Shown: one piece after another, positions 1 through 8,982 of the stretch | How the letters are laid out: each line of letters starts with the position of its first letter | How positions within the stretch are numbered: position 1 is the stretch's first letter | Assembly (NCBI GenBank): GCA_015655145.1 | Contig: JAATFO010000045.1 | Coordinates: 1-63,075, forward strand | Direction of reading: 5' to 3' | DNA from: Enterobacterales bacterium | GTDB lineage: Bacteria > Pseudomonadota > Gammaproteobacteria > Enterobacterales > Enterobacteriaceae | Length of the DNA stretch: 63,075 nucleotides | Notes under the pieces: generated by a model | Database searches by the model: none | What the model was told of the DNA's origin: nothing | What the model saw: only the letters and a program-made list of their open reading frames with translations | Position numbers and translations under genes: made by a program

Positions 1-1
1 G

Positions 2-541
2 GCAGGGGAATTTCTGTTTACCCATGTTTTTTCCGCCAACGATGCCCGACGCATCGTTGATTTTCTGAAACAGGAAAGGGTGCCTTATGTACTTGATGGA
101 ATATGGCAATATGCTTTTTCATCACATCCTCATCCATTTCACGATTATATTCGTACCCTGTCTGACAATGAAGCCGATGAGTCATCAATTCTGCGTGAGG
201 GGGTAACGAAAATACTGGTGCTTGACAGTAATGCCCGTAGCGGACTAGATCACGTCCTTGCCGCACAGGCGTTGAACTTTAATCTTCACCATCACCGGGA
301 TGATAATATTTTTGATATCACCCCGCAGGTGGAAAATAAATATCTGTCATTACGGTCACTGGATATAGATTTTGATAATACGATTGCGTTCGGCAATGAC
401 GCCAATGATTTTGCGGTGCTCGACCACGCAAAAATTTCGGTCTTTGTCGGCGAGGCCACACACTATCCCGCTGCAACCTATTACAGCGAGACCGACTTGA
501 TTCCATCACTGCTGGATGAGATCTCACTGCCAGCCAAATAA
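2..541 (+). CDS. HAD-superfamily hydrolase (Cof/type IIB), 5' end outside window
   Basis: The frame is open from base 2, so the start lies upstream of the window; an internal GTG at base 80 is not a convincing start. The visible part is the C-terminal half of a haloacid-dehalogenase phosphatase. The sequence FGNDANDFAVL near the end is HAD motif IV, whose acidic residues bind Mg2+, and a lysine in VENKYLSL is a candidate motif III lysine. HAD-IIB proteins are usually small-molecule or sugar phosphatases. The substrate cannot be read from the sequence. It lies at the outer edge of the inositol island and converges on the oxidoreductase gene ending at 669, so it may or may not belong to that pathway. 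The N-terminal DxD nucleophile motif is not in view. Confidence 0.75.
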   Translation, partial: AGEFLFTHVFSANDARRIVDFLKQERVPYVLDGIWQYAFSSHPHPFHDYIRTLSDNEADESSILREGVTKILVLDSNARSGLDHVLAAQALNFNLHHHRDDNIFDITPQVENKYLSLRSLDIDFDNTIAFGNDANDFAVLDHAKISVFVGEATHYPAATYYSETDLIPSLLDEISLPAK

Positions 542-668
542 AAAATAAATCGCCCGCCAGTGATCTCTCAGATAAACAAACGCACATCACCGGCGTATCG
601 GCAATCAAAAAGAGGACGGGCCGTGCAATAGCCAAGTGCCCGCCACACCTGTTCGGTTTCCCGTCGGG

Positions 669-1847
669 TTACGTGTATTGCGGCGTCACCCAACGAAACG
701 GATCACTTTCATGGCTGTCAACCACCGCCTCCACAAACGCCACCCCTTTCAGGCCGTCATACACTGTGGGAATAAACTCTCCCACCGGCCCTGGCTGACG
801 CTGCTCTCTTTTCGCCCGAATGATCTCAGCAAATCCACTGTAGAGATTCGCAAAAGCTTCAATATATCCCTCCGGATGGCCCGCTGGCGTTCGGGTTCTG
901 ACGCGGGTTTGCTGGCTAAGATCGTCCCGTCCGCGTTTAATCACCGTAGGCGCGGCAAGCAACGGCGTATAATACAATTCATTCGGCTGTTCCTGAGACC
1001 AGAATAAGCTGCCTTTGTCGCCAAAAACCCGCAGTCTGAGCGCATTAGAACATCCGATCGCCACCTGAGAGGACCACAATAACCCGCGCGCGCCCCCTTC
1101 GTAGCGAATCAGAACATGTGCATTGTCGTCCAGCGCCCGTCCTTCGACAAATGTCGCCAGATCAGCGGCCACACTGGCCACTTTAAGCCCGGTGACATAA
1201 CCGGCGAGATGATAAGCATGGGTGCCAATATCACCGATAGAGCCGCCGCGGCCATTTTTTGCCGGGTCGACACGCCATGCGGCTTGCTGATTGTTTTCCA
1301 ACTCCACGCCCGTCGCCATCCATTCCAGCGGGTATTCAACCTGTAGCGTCCTGATTTTACCAATATCGCCACGAGCAATTCGGGCGCGGGCTTCCTGAAT
1401 CATCGGATAACCCGAGTAAGTATAAGTCACGCCAAGAAAACGCTGGGTACGCTGAACAATGTCCAGCAATGCCTCGGCATCTTTTAACGTCGACGTTAAT
1501 GGTTTTTCGCAAATAACATCAATCCCCGCTTCAAGAAACGCTTTCGCAATGGGGAAATGAGTGAAATTCGGCGTACAAATAGCCACCACATCAACACCAT
1601 CTTCACGTTGTAATTCACCGGCGATAATCGCCTGATAATTGTCATACGAACGCGTGGGGTGAATATAGTGCCGGGCAGCAAAAGCATGTCCACGCGCCGC
1701 ATCAACATCAAAGGCGCCCGCTACCAGCTCGAAATGGTCATCAAGGCGCGCGGCAAAACGATGAATACCGCCAATATATGCGCCCTCACCGCCGCCAATC
1801 ATCCCCAGGCGTAGACGACGCTGTGTTATATTTTTCCGATCCATCAC
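669..1847 (-). CDS. Gfo/Idh/MocA-family NAD(P)-dependent oxidoreductase (third copy)
   Basis: A 392-residue protein. It has an N-terminal Rossmann fold (LGMIGGGEGAYIGGIH, about residues 14-29), the family motif CEKPLT near residue 114 carrying the catalytic-site lysine, and a C-terminal Gfo/Idh/MocA alpha/beta domain with GDIGTHAYHLAGY supplying the usual active-site histidine. The family oxidises or reduces a hydroxyl of sugars, cyclitols or glycosides. It is the last gene of the minus-strand series, 91 bp after a TIM-barrel isomerase-like gene. Pairs of this kind are known in oxidation and beta-elimination of 3-keto-glycosides and in inositol stereoisomer conversion, so a similar peripheral role is inferred. 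The exact substrate is unknown. Confidence 0.85.
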   Translation of the reverse strand: MMDRKNITQRRLRLGMIGGGEGAYIGGIHRFAARLDDHFELVAGAFDVDAARGHAFAARHYIHPTRSYDNYQAIIAGELQREDGVDVVAICTPNFTHFPIAKAFLEAGIDVICEKPLTSTLKDAEALLDIVQRTQRFLGVTYTYSGYPMIQEARARIARGDIGKIRTLQVEYPLEWMATGVELENNQQAAWRVDPAKNGRGGSIGDIGTHAYHLAGYVTGLKVASVAADLATFVEGRALDDNAHVLIRYEGGARGLLWSSQVAIGCSNALRLRVFGDKGSLFWSQEQPNELYYTPLLAAPTVIKRGRDDLSQQTRVRTRTPAGHPEGYIEAFANLYSGFAEIIRAKREQRQPGPVGEFIPTVYDGLKGVAFVEAVVDSHESDPFRWVTPQYT

Positions 1848-1938
1848 GTTATCCTCATTTACTGGTAATACCTGAAGCTACATCGATATTCACGCTATTC
1901 ATTCACTTGCCACCGTGGTGCAACAGCGATGATTCTGG

Positions 1939-2991
1939 CTACAGGCCCAATATTTTTTTGTTAACTTCCTGATCAGCATCAGATTTACAAAAATCATCGA
2001 ATGCCCGTTCTGAAACACCAATGATATGATCAGCAATATATTTCGCCCCTTCGGCGGCGCCATCCTCGGAATTTTTCAAACAGCACTCCCATTCCAGTAC
2101 CGCCCAGCCATCGAAGCCATAGCCAGTGAGCCGGGAAAAAATAGCGCCAAAATCCGTCTGACCATCGCCCGGCGAACGAAAACGTCCGGCCCGACTGATC
2201 CAGGGCTGGTAACCGCCATAGGCGCCGGTCTTACCATTGGGACGAAACTCGGCGTCTTTTACATGAAACGCTTTAATTCGTTCATGGTAGTGGTCGATAT
2301 ATGCCAGGTAATCAATGCTTTGCAGAATTAAATGACTGGGGTCATACATGATATTGCAGCGTTGATGGTGGTTAACGCGTTCCAGAAACATCTCAAATGT
2401 CAGTCCGTCATGCAGATCTTCGGTTGGATGAATCTCAAAACAGATATCAATGCCTTCATCATCAAACGCGTTCAAAATCGGTAGCCAGCGTCGGGCCAGC
2501 TCATCAAAGCCGGCATCAATAAGACCATCCGGCCACTGCGGATAGGGATACAGGTAAGGCCAAAGCAAAGTGCCTGAAAAAGTAACATGCTTTGTTACGC
2601 CAAAACGACGTGAAGCTTTTGCCGCCAGCATTAACTGCCTGACTGCCCATTCCTGGCGCGCCTGAGGATTGTTGCGCACCTTGCTGGCGGCAAAACTGTC
2701 AGCGGGGAGATCAAATGCCGGATGAAGCGCCACCAGTTGTCCTTGCAAATGGCTGGCTAAATCCGTGACCACTAAATCATAGTGTTGCAGCATGCCGCTA
2801 ATTTCATCAACATAAGTCTGGCTTTCCGCTGCCTTTTCTAAATCAATTAATCGGCTACCCCATGTAGGAATTTCTACACCGCGGAAGCCTTTATCCTTAG
2901 CCCAGCCGGCCAGCCCTTCCAGAGTATTATAGGGTGGTACATCGCCGGCAAACTGGGCCAGAAATACACCCGGCCCCTGAATCGTTTTCAT
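1939..2991 (-). CDS. Sugar phosphate isomerase/epimerase-like TIM-barrel protein (AP endonuclease 2 fold)
   Basis: About 350 residues from the chosen start. An ATG at 3039 is also in frame, but the ATG at 2991 is preceded by AGGAGG at good spacing and begins MKTIQGPGVFLAQFAG. The xylose-isomerase-like TIM barrel is recognisable by metal ligands in CFEIHP, MYDPSH, FHVKD and VLEWE. This family includes inosose dehydratase IolE, isomerase IolI, and lyases acting on 3-keto sugars. It is distinct from the true IolE encoded at 15720. It lies between the periplasmic binding protein gene and a Gfo/Idh/MocA oxidoreductase, suggesting it acts on the keto product of that dehydrogenase. That role is inferred from position and family only. 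Confidence 0.8.
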   Translation of the reverse strand: MKTIQGPGVFLAQFAGDVPPYNTLEGLAGWAKDKGFRGVEIPTWGSRLIDLEKAAESQTYVDEISGMLQHYDLVVTDLASHLQGQLVALHPAFDLPADSFAASKVRNNPQARQEWAVRQLMLAAKASRRFGVTKHVTFSGTLLWPYLYPYPQWPDGLIDAGFDELARRWLPILNAFDDEGIDICFEIHPTEDLHDGLTFEMFLERVNHHQRCNIMYDPSHLILQSIDYLAYIDHYHERIKAFHVKDAEFRPNGKTGAYGGYQPWISRAGRFRSPGDGQTDFGAIFSRLTGYGFDGWAVLEWECCLKNSEDGAAEGAKYIADHIIGVSERAFDDFCKSDADQEVNKKILGL

Positions 2992-3061
2992 ATTGTCCTC
3001 CTGATAAGCGGATGGAGACAAAATAAACAGGCTCGCCATCAGCGAGCCTTAATTCACCCAT

Positions 3062-3988
3062 TTAATTCACAAGAAACTTCTGGTAATTTTCCGGCGTTAC
3101 CAGTTGGAAAGGAATCATCTCTTCATCCTTGATTTTTTCGCCTTTAGATACTTTTTCAGCCATGTCCACCGCACCGTAAGCCTGCGATTTCGCATCCTGA
3201 TAAACCGTGACGGAAAGCAGACCACTTTTCATTGCCTGCAAACCATTCGGTCCACCATCCGTACCGCCCGTTAAAATATCTTTGCCGATATTAATCCCAT
3301 TGCTTTTCAGCGCCATGGCCGCGCCAATCGCCATCTCATCGCCATTCGCTGAAAGGATATCGATTTTCTGACCTGATAAAATCCAGTTGTTCATCAGGTT
3401 CATTCCGTCTTCACGCATCCATTTCGCGGTGTCCTCCACCACGACATGCATATTAGGATGTTGCGCAATGACCTCTTTTACGCCCTGCGTTCTGAAACGG
3501 GTTGCATCATTACTTAATAACCCTTTCATAATCGCAATATTGACCTCTTTTTTATCCTTTACTTTATCAGCAAGATATTGCATTTGCAGGCGACCGGCTT
3601 CCACTTCATCACTGCCAATATAACTTACGCCATCACCCATTTTTGAATCACTTGGCAAGCGATTAATATAAATCAGAGGGATTTTCGCAGTACGTGCTGC
3701 TGCTGAAATATTTTTTGTTCCCTGAGTATCGACCGGGTTAACAATAATGACATCAACTTTCTGATTAATAAAACTTTGCACCTGGCTCAATTGCTTATCC
3801 ACAGCTCCTTGCGCATCTTCAAATTGCAGTTTTATGTCTGGGATCGTTTTTGCTTTATCGGCCATATAACTTCGCAGCCGGGACAAAAACACATCATCCA
3901 TTTGTGCAATACTGACCCCAACTTGCGTAGCGAAAGCATGAGGCGTGATACAGACGAGGGAAAGACAAAGTAAGATGATTTTTTTCAT
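3062..3988 (-). CDS. Periplasmic sugar-binding protein of a ribose/inositol-type ABC importer
   Basis: A 308-residue protein with a classic signal peptide (MKKIILLCLSLVCITPHAFA, cleavage after AFA) and a periplasmic-binding-protein type 1 fold (RbsB/IatA group). Typical features are VDVIIVNPVDTQG, IPLIYINRLP and the C-terminal KGEKIKDEEMIPFQLVTPENY. It would bind the sugar or cyclitol and deliver it to the membrane complex encoded just upstream. The gene order is ATPase, permease, binding protein, with 103 bp before this gene. An inositol-type ligand is inferred from iolG, iolD and iolE nearby. Binding residues alone do not decide this; ribose-group homologues also carry galactose, xylose or autoinducer-2. 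Confidence 0.88.
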   Translation of the reverse strand: MKKIILLCLSLVCITPHAFATQVGVSIAQMDDVFLSRLRSYMADKAKTIPDIKLQFEDAQGAVDKQLSQVQSFINQKVDVIIVNPVDTQGTKNISAAARTAKIPLIYINRLPSDSKMGDGVSYIGSDEVEAGRLQMQYLADKVKDKKEVNIAIMKGLLSNDATRFRTQGVKEVIAQHPNMHVVVEDTAKWMREDGMNLMNNWILSGQKIDILSANGDEMAIGAAMALKSNGINIGKDILTGGTDGGPNGLQAMKSGLLSVTVYQDAKSQAYGAVDMAEKVSKGEKIKDEEMIPFQLVTPENYQKFLVN

Positions 3989-4091
3989 AATGGCATTCCA
4001 CGTTGTTCTGGTAAGTTTCTCGCAGAGTAAAATGCGATGTTTTTATATACAACTGTTCGTAGGGTAATACTGACAACCTCGGTAAAACGCA

Positions 4092-5123
4092 TTAGCGTTT
4101 TTTTCGATTTCGATACATATCAATAGAAACAGCACTGACAATAATTGCACCTTTGATAATATCCTGAATATAAGCATCAACCCCAATAAAGGTAAAGCCG
4201 CTTTTAATCAGGCCAAGGATGATAGCACCAATTAACGTACCGGTTATTCTACCGACACCGCCCATCAGGCTACTGCCACCAATCACTGCTGCGGCAATCG
4301 CATCAAGCTCATACGACACCCCCATACTGGACTGCCCACTACTCACACGGGCGGCAAGCACTACGCCAGCCAAACCAGACAAGCCACCCGCAATGGTATA
4401 AACGATCACCAGATATTTATTAACGTTGATCCCTGAAACCCTGGCAGAGGTCATATTACCGCCAATCGCATACACATACTTACCATAGCGTGTATGTTTA
4501 AGTGCAATATGAAAGATAACTGCGACAACTAAAAAGATAATAACCGGCATCGCACCTTGCCCGATAGCCGTGAAGCTGTCTGATAAAAAACTGATGGGAT
4601 TGCCATGCGTGTAATATTGCGCCAGACCCCGTGCTGAGACCATCATTCCCAGGGTAGCAATAAACGGAGGAATCCCGGTTTTAGTAATCAAGACTCCGTT
4701 AATCATGCCACAAATAAATCCGACACCAATACCTGCAATAATCGGCACCGCTGCGGGCATATCCACCAGCGAGGGATACATGGGTGCTATGCTGTCTGCG
4801 GTTTGCGCCAGACTGGCGGCGACAACCGCGGTTAAGGCAATCAATGATCCAGAAGAGAGGTCGATCCCCGTGGTGATAATGACTTGCGTTACACCAACCG
4901 CAATAATACCGATGATGGATACTTGTAATACAATTAATACCAGCCGATTAGCATTAAGCAAAAAAGACTGATCACGCACAGACCAACCGAAAATTTCAAA
5001 AATCAGGGCAATGATGATCATTACCAGAAAAATTCCCGTATCTTTCGGCATTTTTTGTTGAATGCTACCCCATAAAGGAGTTGATTTTTTTATTGGTTCA
5101 GCACCCAATTTCATATCGCTCAT
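4092..5123 (-). CDS. Sugar ABC transporter permease, RbsC family
   Basis: A 343-residue integral membrane protein of the BPD_transp_2 (RbsC/XylH/IatP) family. Diagnostic segments are GVTQVIITTGIDLSSGS in the first third, IGGNMTSARVSGINV and [19 protein letters not shown] in the last third. It has about ten hydrophobic segments, with a longer hydrophilic N-terminus (about 25 residues) than RbsC. It probably homodimerises to form the channel for the binding protein encoded at 3062. It lies 14 bp after the ATPase gene, so the two are cotranscribed. The annotation of the family is secure; the substrate (inositol or a related polyol) is inferred from the island. Confidence 0.92.
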   Translation of the reverse strand: MSDMKLGAEPIKKSTPLWGSIQQKMPKDTGIFLVMIIIALIFEIFGWSVRDQSFLLNANRLVLIVLQVSIIGIIAVGVTQVIITTGIDLSSGSLIALTAVVAASLAQTADSIAPMYPSLVDMPAAVPIIAGIGVGFICGMINGVLITKTGIPPFIATLGMMVSARGLAQYYTHGNPISFLSDSFTAIGQGAMPVIIFLVVAVIFHIALKHTRYGKYVYAIGGNMTSARVSGINVNKYLVIVYTIAGGLSGLAGVVLAARVSSGQSSMGVSYELDAIAAAVIGGSSLMGGVGRITGTLIGAIILGLIKSGFTFIGVDAYIQDIIKGAIIVSAVSIDMYRNRKKR

Positions 5124-5137
5124 TTGGCCTTTCCTCT

Positions 5138-6622
5138 TTATTGCGACGCCAGAGAGAGAATCGTTTCTTGATCCGCCTCTTCTTTGTTCAGGATCCCGGT
5201 AATCTTCCCTCCATGCATCACCATCACACGGTCACTTAACCCAAGAATTTCAGGTAATTCTGATGAAACCAGAATGATAGCTACCCCACGATTTGCCAGT
5301 TCACTAACCAGCTTATAAATTTCTGCTTTGGCACCCACATCAATGCCACGAGTTGGTTCGTCTAAAATAAGAATTTTTGGTTGCGCCAATAACCAGCGGG
5401 CAATCAATACTTTTTGTTGGTTACCGCCGCTTAAGTTATTAATTATCTGATCCATTGTCGGTGTTTTTATATTCAAACGCCGGACTTGTTCCATACAATC
5501 CTTTGCCATCTGGACATGGCTCACAAACCCTGCCCGCCCACTGTATTCAGGCATATTCACAATACTCATGTTCTCCAATACCGATAAAACCAGAAACAAA
5601 CCAGATTTCTTACGATCTTCGGTGAGAAAAGCTAACCCTTGTTCAATTGCGTTAGACGGAGAATTAATGCTAATCGGCACGCCATCAATCAATATCTCAC
5701 CACTGTCTGCTTTTTCAACACCAAATATTGTTTCCATCACTTCACTTCGTCCGGCACCGACTAATCCCGCTACGCCAAGGATTTCACCTTTACGTAAGGT
5801 GAAGCTGATATCTGAGAAGACATTTTTACGGCTTAAATTACGGACGGTTAACACGTCTTCACCAATCGCATTGTTGAATTTTGGGAATAATTGCGTTAAT
5901 TCTCTGCCGACCATCTGAGTGATAAGCGACTGACGTGAGTAGTTTTCCGTAATATCACTACCAATCCAGTTACCATCTCTGAAGACACTCACTTCATCAG
6001 TAATGGAGAAAATCTCGTCCATCTTATGGCTGATATAGATAATGGCTTTACCTTTACTGCGTAAATCACGAATAATTGTAAACAAGTGATCAACTTCAGT
6101 TTCGGTTAGTGTTGATGTCGGTTCATCCATAATAACAACATCCGCATCCCATGAAACAGCTTTAGCAATTTCAACCATTTGCTGACCAGCAATGCTCAAT
6201 TCTCCTACATATTGATCGGGTGAAAGTCGAATGTTTAAAGAACTTAATAAATCACGTGTTTTACTGTTCAGCGAAGAGTGGTCAACCAGACCGTATCTAA
6301 CCGGTTCTCTTCCCAACCAGATATTTTCCGCCACCGTCATGTAGGGAACTAAGTTAAGCTCCTGGTGGATCATTGAAATGCCACTGCGCATCGCATCTAA
6401 CGTGTCCGCAAACTCAACCTCTTTTCCTTTAATACGTATTTTCCCGCTGTCCGGACGATAAATGCCAATCAGACATTTCATTAATGTCGATTTACCGGCA
6501 CCATTCTCACCCATTAATGCATGAACGCTGCCAGATTTTATACGTAATGAAACGTTGTTTAATGCTTTAACACCGGGGAAAAATTTGCTGATCCCCTCAG
6601 CTTCAAGCGCCCACGTTGTCAT
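5138..6622 (-). CDS. Sugar ABC transporter ATP-binding protein, RbsA/MglA family (two nucleotide-binding domains)
   Basis: About 494 residues with two fused ABC domains. Domain 1 has Walker [11 protein letters not shown] and Walker B VVIMDEPTS. Domain 2 has the degenerate P-loop GLVGAGRSE usual for this family, signature LSGGNQQKV and Walker [11 protein letters not shown]. The ATG at 6622 is preferred: it is preceded by GGAG at seven bases, while the upstream GTG at 6634 overlaps that ribosome-binding site. The GGAGACTGTC spacer matches the one ahead of atpE in this window. It energises uptake through the permease encoded at 4092. A 179-bp gap separates it from the preceding oxidoreductase gene; I see no clear promoter there, so read-through from the dehydrogenase operon is possible. 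Confidence 0.92.
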   Translation of the reverse strand: MTTWALEAEGISKFFPGVKALNNVSLRIKSGSVHALMGENGAGKSTLMKCLIGIYRPDSGKIRIKGKEVEFADTLDAMRSGISMIHQELNLVPYMTVAENIWLGREPVRYGLVDHSSLNSKTRDLLSSLNIRLSPDQYVGELSIAGQQMVEIAKAVSWDADVVIMDEPTSTLTETEVDHLFTIIRDLRSKGKAIIYISHKMDEIFSITDEVSVFRDGNWIGSDITENYSRQSLITQMVGRELTQLFPKFNNAIGEDVLTVRNLSRKNVFSDISFTLRKGEILGVAGLVGAGRSEVMETIFGVEKADSGEILIDGVPISINSPSNAIEQGLAFLTEDRKKSGLFLVLSVLENMSIVNMPEYSGRAGFVSHVQMAKDCMEQVRRLNIKTPTMDQIINNLSGGNQQKVLIARWLLAQPKILILDEPTRGIDVGAKAEIYKLVSELANRGVAIILVSSELPEILGLSDRVMVMHGGKITGILNKEEADQETILSLASQ

Positions 6623-6801
6623 GACAGTCTCCACGTATAAGGGAATAGTGAATATACCCGCCCTCTTTTATGTTGCCGTTACACTGGCGACATACCATTG
6701 ATTAGGTATATTTTTCACAATGCGATCGGGGTGATACTCATTCTTCTGTACCATTATTTCCCCTGACTCAGCGCGCGGAATCTCCCGAAAAACTGGTCCG
6801 C

Positions 6802-7917
6802 CTATATGGCGATCCATTTTTCTTCTTTCGATGACACTAATGCCGCATCAACCAGGCGCTGAATTTCCCATGCTTCCTTAAAATCAGGGCCAGAAATATC
6901 ATTTTTAACAATTGACTGAATAAATTCCGCCATTTCAATGGTTTTTAAATCATTAAATCCTAACTGATGACCCGCTGCCGGACAGAAACTGCCGTAAGGC
7001 GCATGCTCTGGCCCCGCCACCAGTGTCTGGTAACCTTTATGCCGTCCCTGATTATCCACGCTATAAAACTGTAATTCGTTAAAACGTTCCTGGCTAAAAC
7101 TCAGCGAACCTTTGGTGCCGCTGATTTCAAAACCAAGCTGCATTTTTCTGCCTGTGGCGACCCAGTTCGCTTCAATATGCCCGCGACACCCACGCGCAAA
7201 CTTAACAGTGAGACGTGCAATATCATCGACCTGGATGGTTTTTAATACCGGGGAACCAGCAGATTCAGGACGCTGCTTAACCACCGTCTCCAGGTCGGCA
7301 GAAACCGCAGTGATCGGCCCCAGAAGAAAACGCGCCATACTCAGAATATGGCTACCAAGATCCGCCACTGCACCTGCGCCACCCGTTGGGTCAAGGCGCC
7401 AGGAATAGGGTTCCGTGGCACTGGCCATAAAGTCTTCCGCATGGATCCCTCTGAATCCGGTTATTTCGCCCAGTTCGCCTGAGGCGATCATGGTACGGGC
7501 CAGTTTGAGGAGCGGATTTTTAATATAATTAAAGCCGACCTGGGTTTTCACTCCGGCTTTTTCCGCCGCCGCCAGCATCACGCGCGCATCATCACTGTTA
7601 GGTGCGACAGGCTTTTCACAATGAACATGTTTCCCTGCGGCAATAGCCTCCAGTGCGTGTTCAAGATGAAAACGATTCGGTGAGGTTATCGAGACCACAT
7701 GAACCTCAGGATCATGGATCAGCGCTTTCCAGTCCGCAGTATGCCGCCGAATACCGAATTGCAGTGCGGTACGCGCCGCCGCTGCGGCATCAATATCCGC
7801 AACCGACACCAAAACAGGATGAATGCCTGGCGTCAAACCCGCCGCCGCCCGATAAGCCATTGCGTGTGATTTACCCATGAACCCGGTGCCAATAATACCA
7901 ATACCTATTTCTTGCAT
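6802..7917 (-). CDS. Gfo/Idh/MocA-family oxidoreductase (second copy, inositol-dehydrogenase-like)
   Basis: About 371 residues from the ATG at 7917, which has AGGTGA upstream and begins directly with the Rossmann strand MQEIGIGIIGTGFMGKSH. An upstream in-frame ATG at 7944 lies beside the iolG stop codon and is less likely. The family motif HCEKPVAP and the active-site segment VADLGSHILSMARF are present. The protein is longer than IolG (331 residues) and only distantly similar, so it probably handles another stereoisomer (for example scyllo- or chiro-inositol) or a glycosylated cyclitol. It immediately follows iolG in the same operon. The reaction direction and cofactor are not determined. Confidence 0.87.
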   Translation of the reverse strand: MQEIGIGIIGTGFMGKSHAMAYRAAAGLTPGIHPVLVSVADIDAAAAARTALQFGIRRHTADWKALIHDPEVHVVSITSPNRFHLEHALEAIAAGKHVHCEKPVAPNSDDARVMLAAAEKAGVKTQVGFNYIKNPLLKLARTMIASGELGEITGFRGIHAEDFMASATEPYSWRLDPTGGAGAVADLGSHILSMARFLLGPITAVSADLETVVKQRPESAGSPVLKTIQVDDIARLTVKFARGCRGHIEANWVATGRKMQLGFEISGTKGSLSFSQERFNELQFYSVDNQGRHKGYQTLVAGPEHAPYGSFCPAAGHQLGFNDLKTIEMAEFIQSIVKNDISGPDFKEAWEIQRLVDAALVSSKEEKWIAI

Positions 7918-7946
7918 GTTGTTCACCTTGTACTGATTTGTCATAT

Positions 7947-8942
7947 TCAGGAAATCTTCACCGGCGCCCGGGTTTCCACCGATAATTGCGCCGCATCCGC
8001 CAGTTTCAGTGCCATACAGCCATCGTGTGGGGTCACCGGTAACGGTTTACCGCTGCTTACCGCCGTGATGAAGGCGTCCATTTCCAGTCGGTAAGCGTCG
8101 GTATAACGCTGCATGAAGAAATCCAGCAATGGCACGCGGCTTTCCGTCTGGTGCGCGGTATATTCGCGCACCGTATTCGCTCGCAGGTTGTCATTCATCA
8201 GCATGCCCTGCGAACCAAAAACTTCTATCCGCTGATCGTAGCCATAGACCGCCTGCCGACTACAGTTGATGTGGCACTGTTTTCCACTGGCTGTGTGCAT
8301 TTGCACCATAACGGTATCGTAGTCGCCGAGCGCTTCCAGCTCAGGCGCAAACATTCGGCTGCCGGAGGCATAGACTTCAACCGGATCTTCGCCCAATAAC
8401 CAGCGCGCCATATCAAAGTCATGAATCACCATATCGCGGAAAATGCCCCCCGAATGTTTCAGATATTCAGCCGGGGCAAGGCCGGGATCCCGGCTGGTGA
8501 TAATGACCTGATGCAGTTCGCCAATATCACCCTCACCCAGTCGCCGCTTAATCTCAGCGGCGCTCGGATCAAAACGGCGATTAAACCCCAGCATGACCGG
8601 AATATTCAGTTTCTTCAGTTCCTGCTCAGCGGCTTTAGCACGTGTAATATCTAAATCAACCGGTTTTTCACACAGTATTGCCTTACCTGCGGCGGCGGCA
8701 CGCAACATCAGATCGACATGCGTATCGGTCGGCGTACCAATGATGACCGCATCAATCGCCTTATTATTGATGACTTCCAGCGGATCACTCAGGGCACGCC
8801 CGCCGAATGCCGCAGCTAACGTCTGTGCGTTACTCAGGATCGGGTCCACCACCGCCACTAATTCGGCGGCGGGATGTCGGGAAATATTTTCGGCATGAAC
8901 ACGTCCGATGCGACCGGCACCCAGGACAGCAACGTTAATCAT
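7947..8942 (-). CDS. iolG: Inositol 2-dehydrogenase
   Basis: A 331-residue Gfo/Idh/MocA protein of typical IolG length. It has the NAD-binding motif VAVLGAGRIGRVHAENI at the N-terminus, LCEKPVDLD near residue 92, MLGFNRRFDPS, and the catalytic segment HSGGIFRDMVIHDFDMARW with conserved Asp and His. IolG oxidises myo-inositol to 2-keto-myo-inositol (inosose) with NAD+, the first step of inositol catabolism. Its product is the substrate of IolE, encoded at 15720, and then of IolD at 13855, so three consecutive activities are present in the island. It follows the hydroxyacid dehydrogenase gene after 40 bp in a minus-strand operon. Confidence 0.9.
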   Translation of the reverse strand: MINVAVLGAGRIGRVHAENISRHPAAELVAVVDPILSNAQTLAAAFGGRALSDPLEVINNKAIDAVIIGTPTDTHVDLMLRAAAAGKAILCEKPVDLDITRAKAAEQELKKLNIPVMLGFNRRFDPSAAEIKRRLGEGDIGELHQVIITSRDPGLAPAEYLKHSGGIFRDMVIHDFDMARWLLGEDPVEVYASGSRMFAPELEALGDYDTVMVQMHTASGKQCHINCSRQAVYGYDQRIEVFGSQGMLMNDNLRANTVREYTAHQTESRVPLLDFFMQRYTDAYRLEMDAFITAVSSGKPLPVTPHDGCMALKLADAAQLSVETRAPVKIS

Positions 8943-8982
8943 GGTTTACCTCGATAATGTTGATTACATGGAAAGTCATGTT

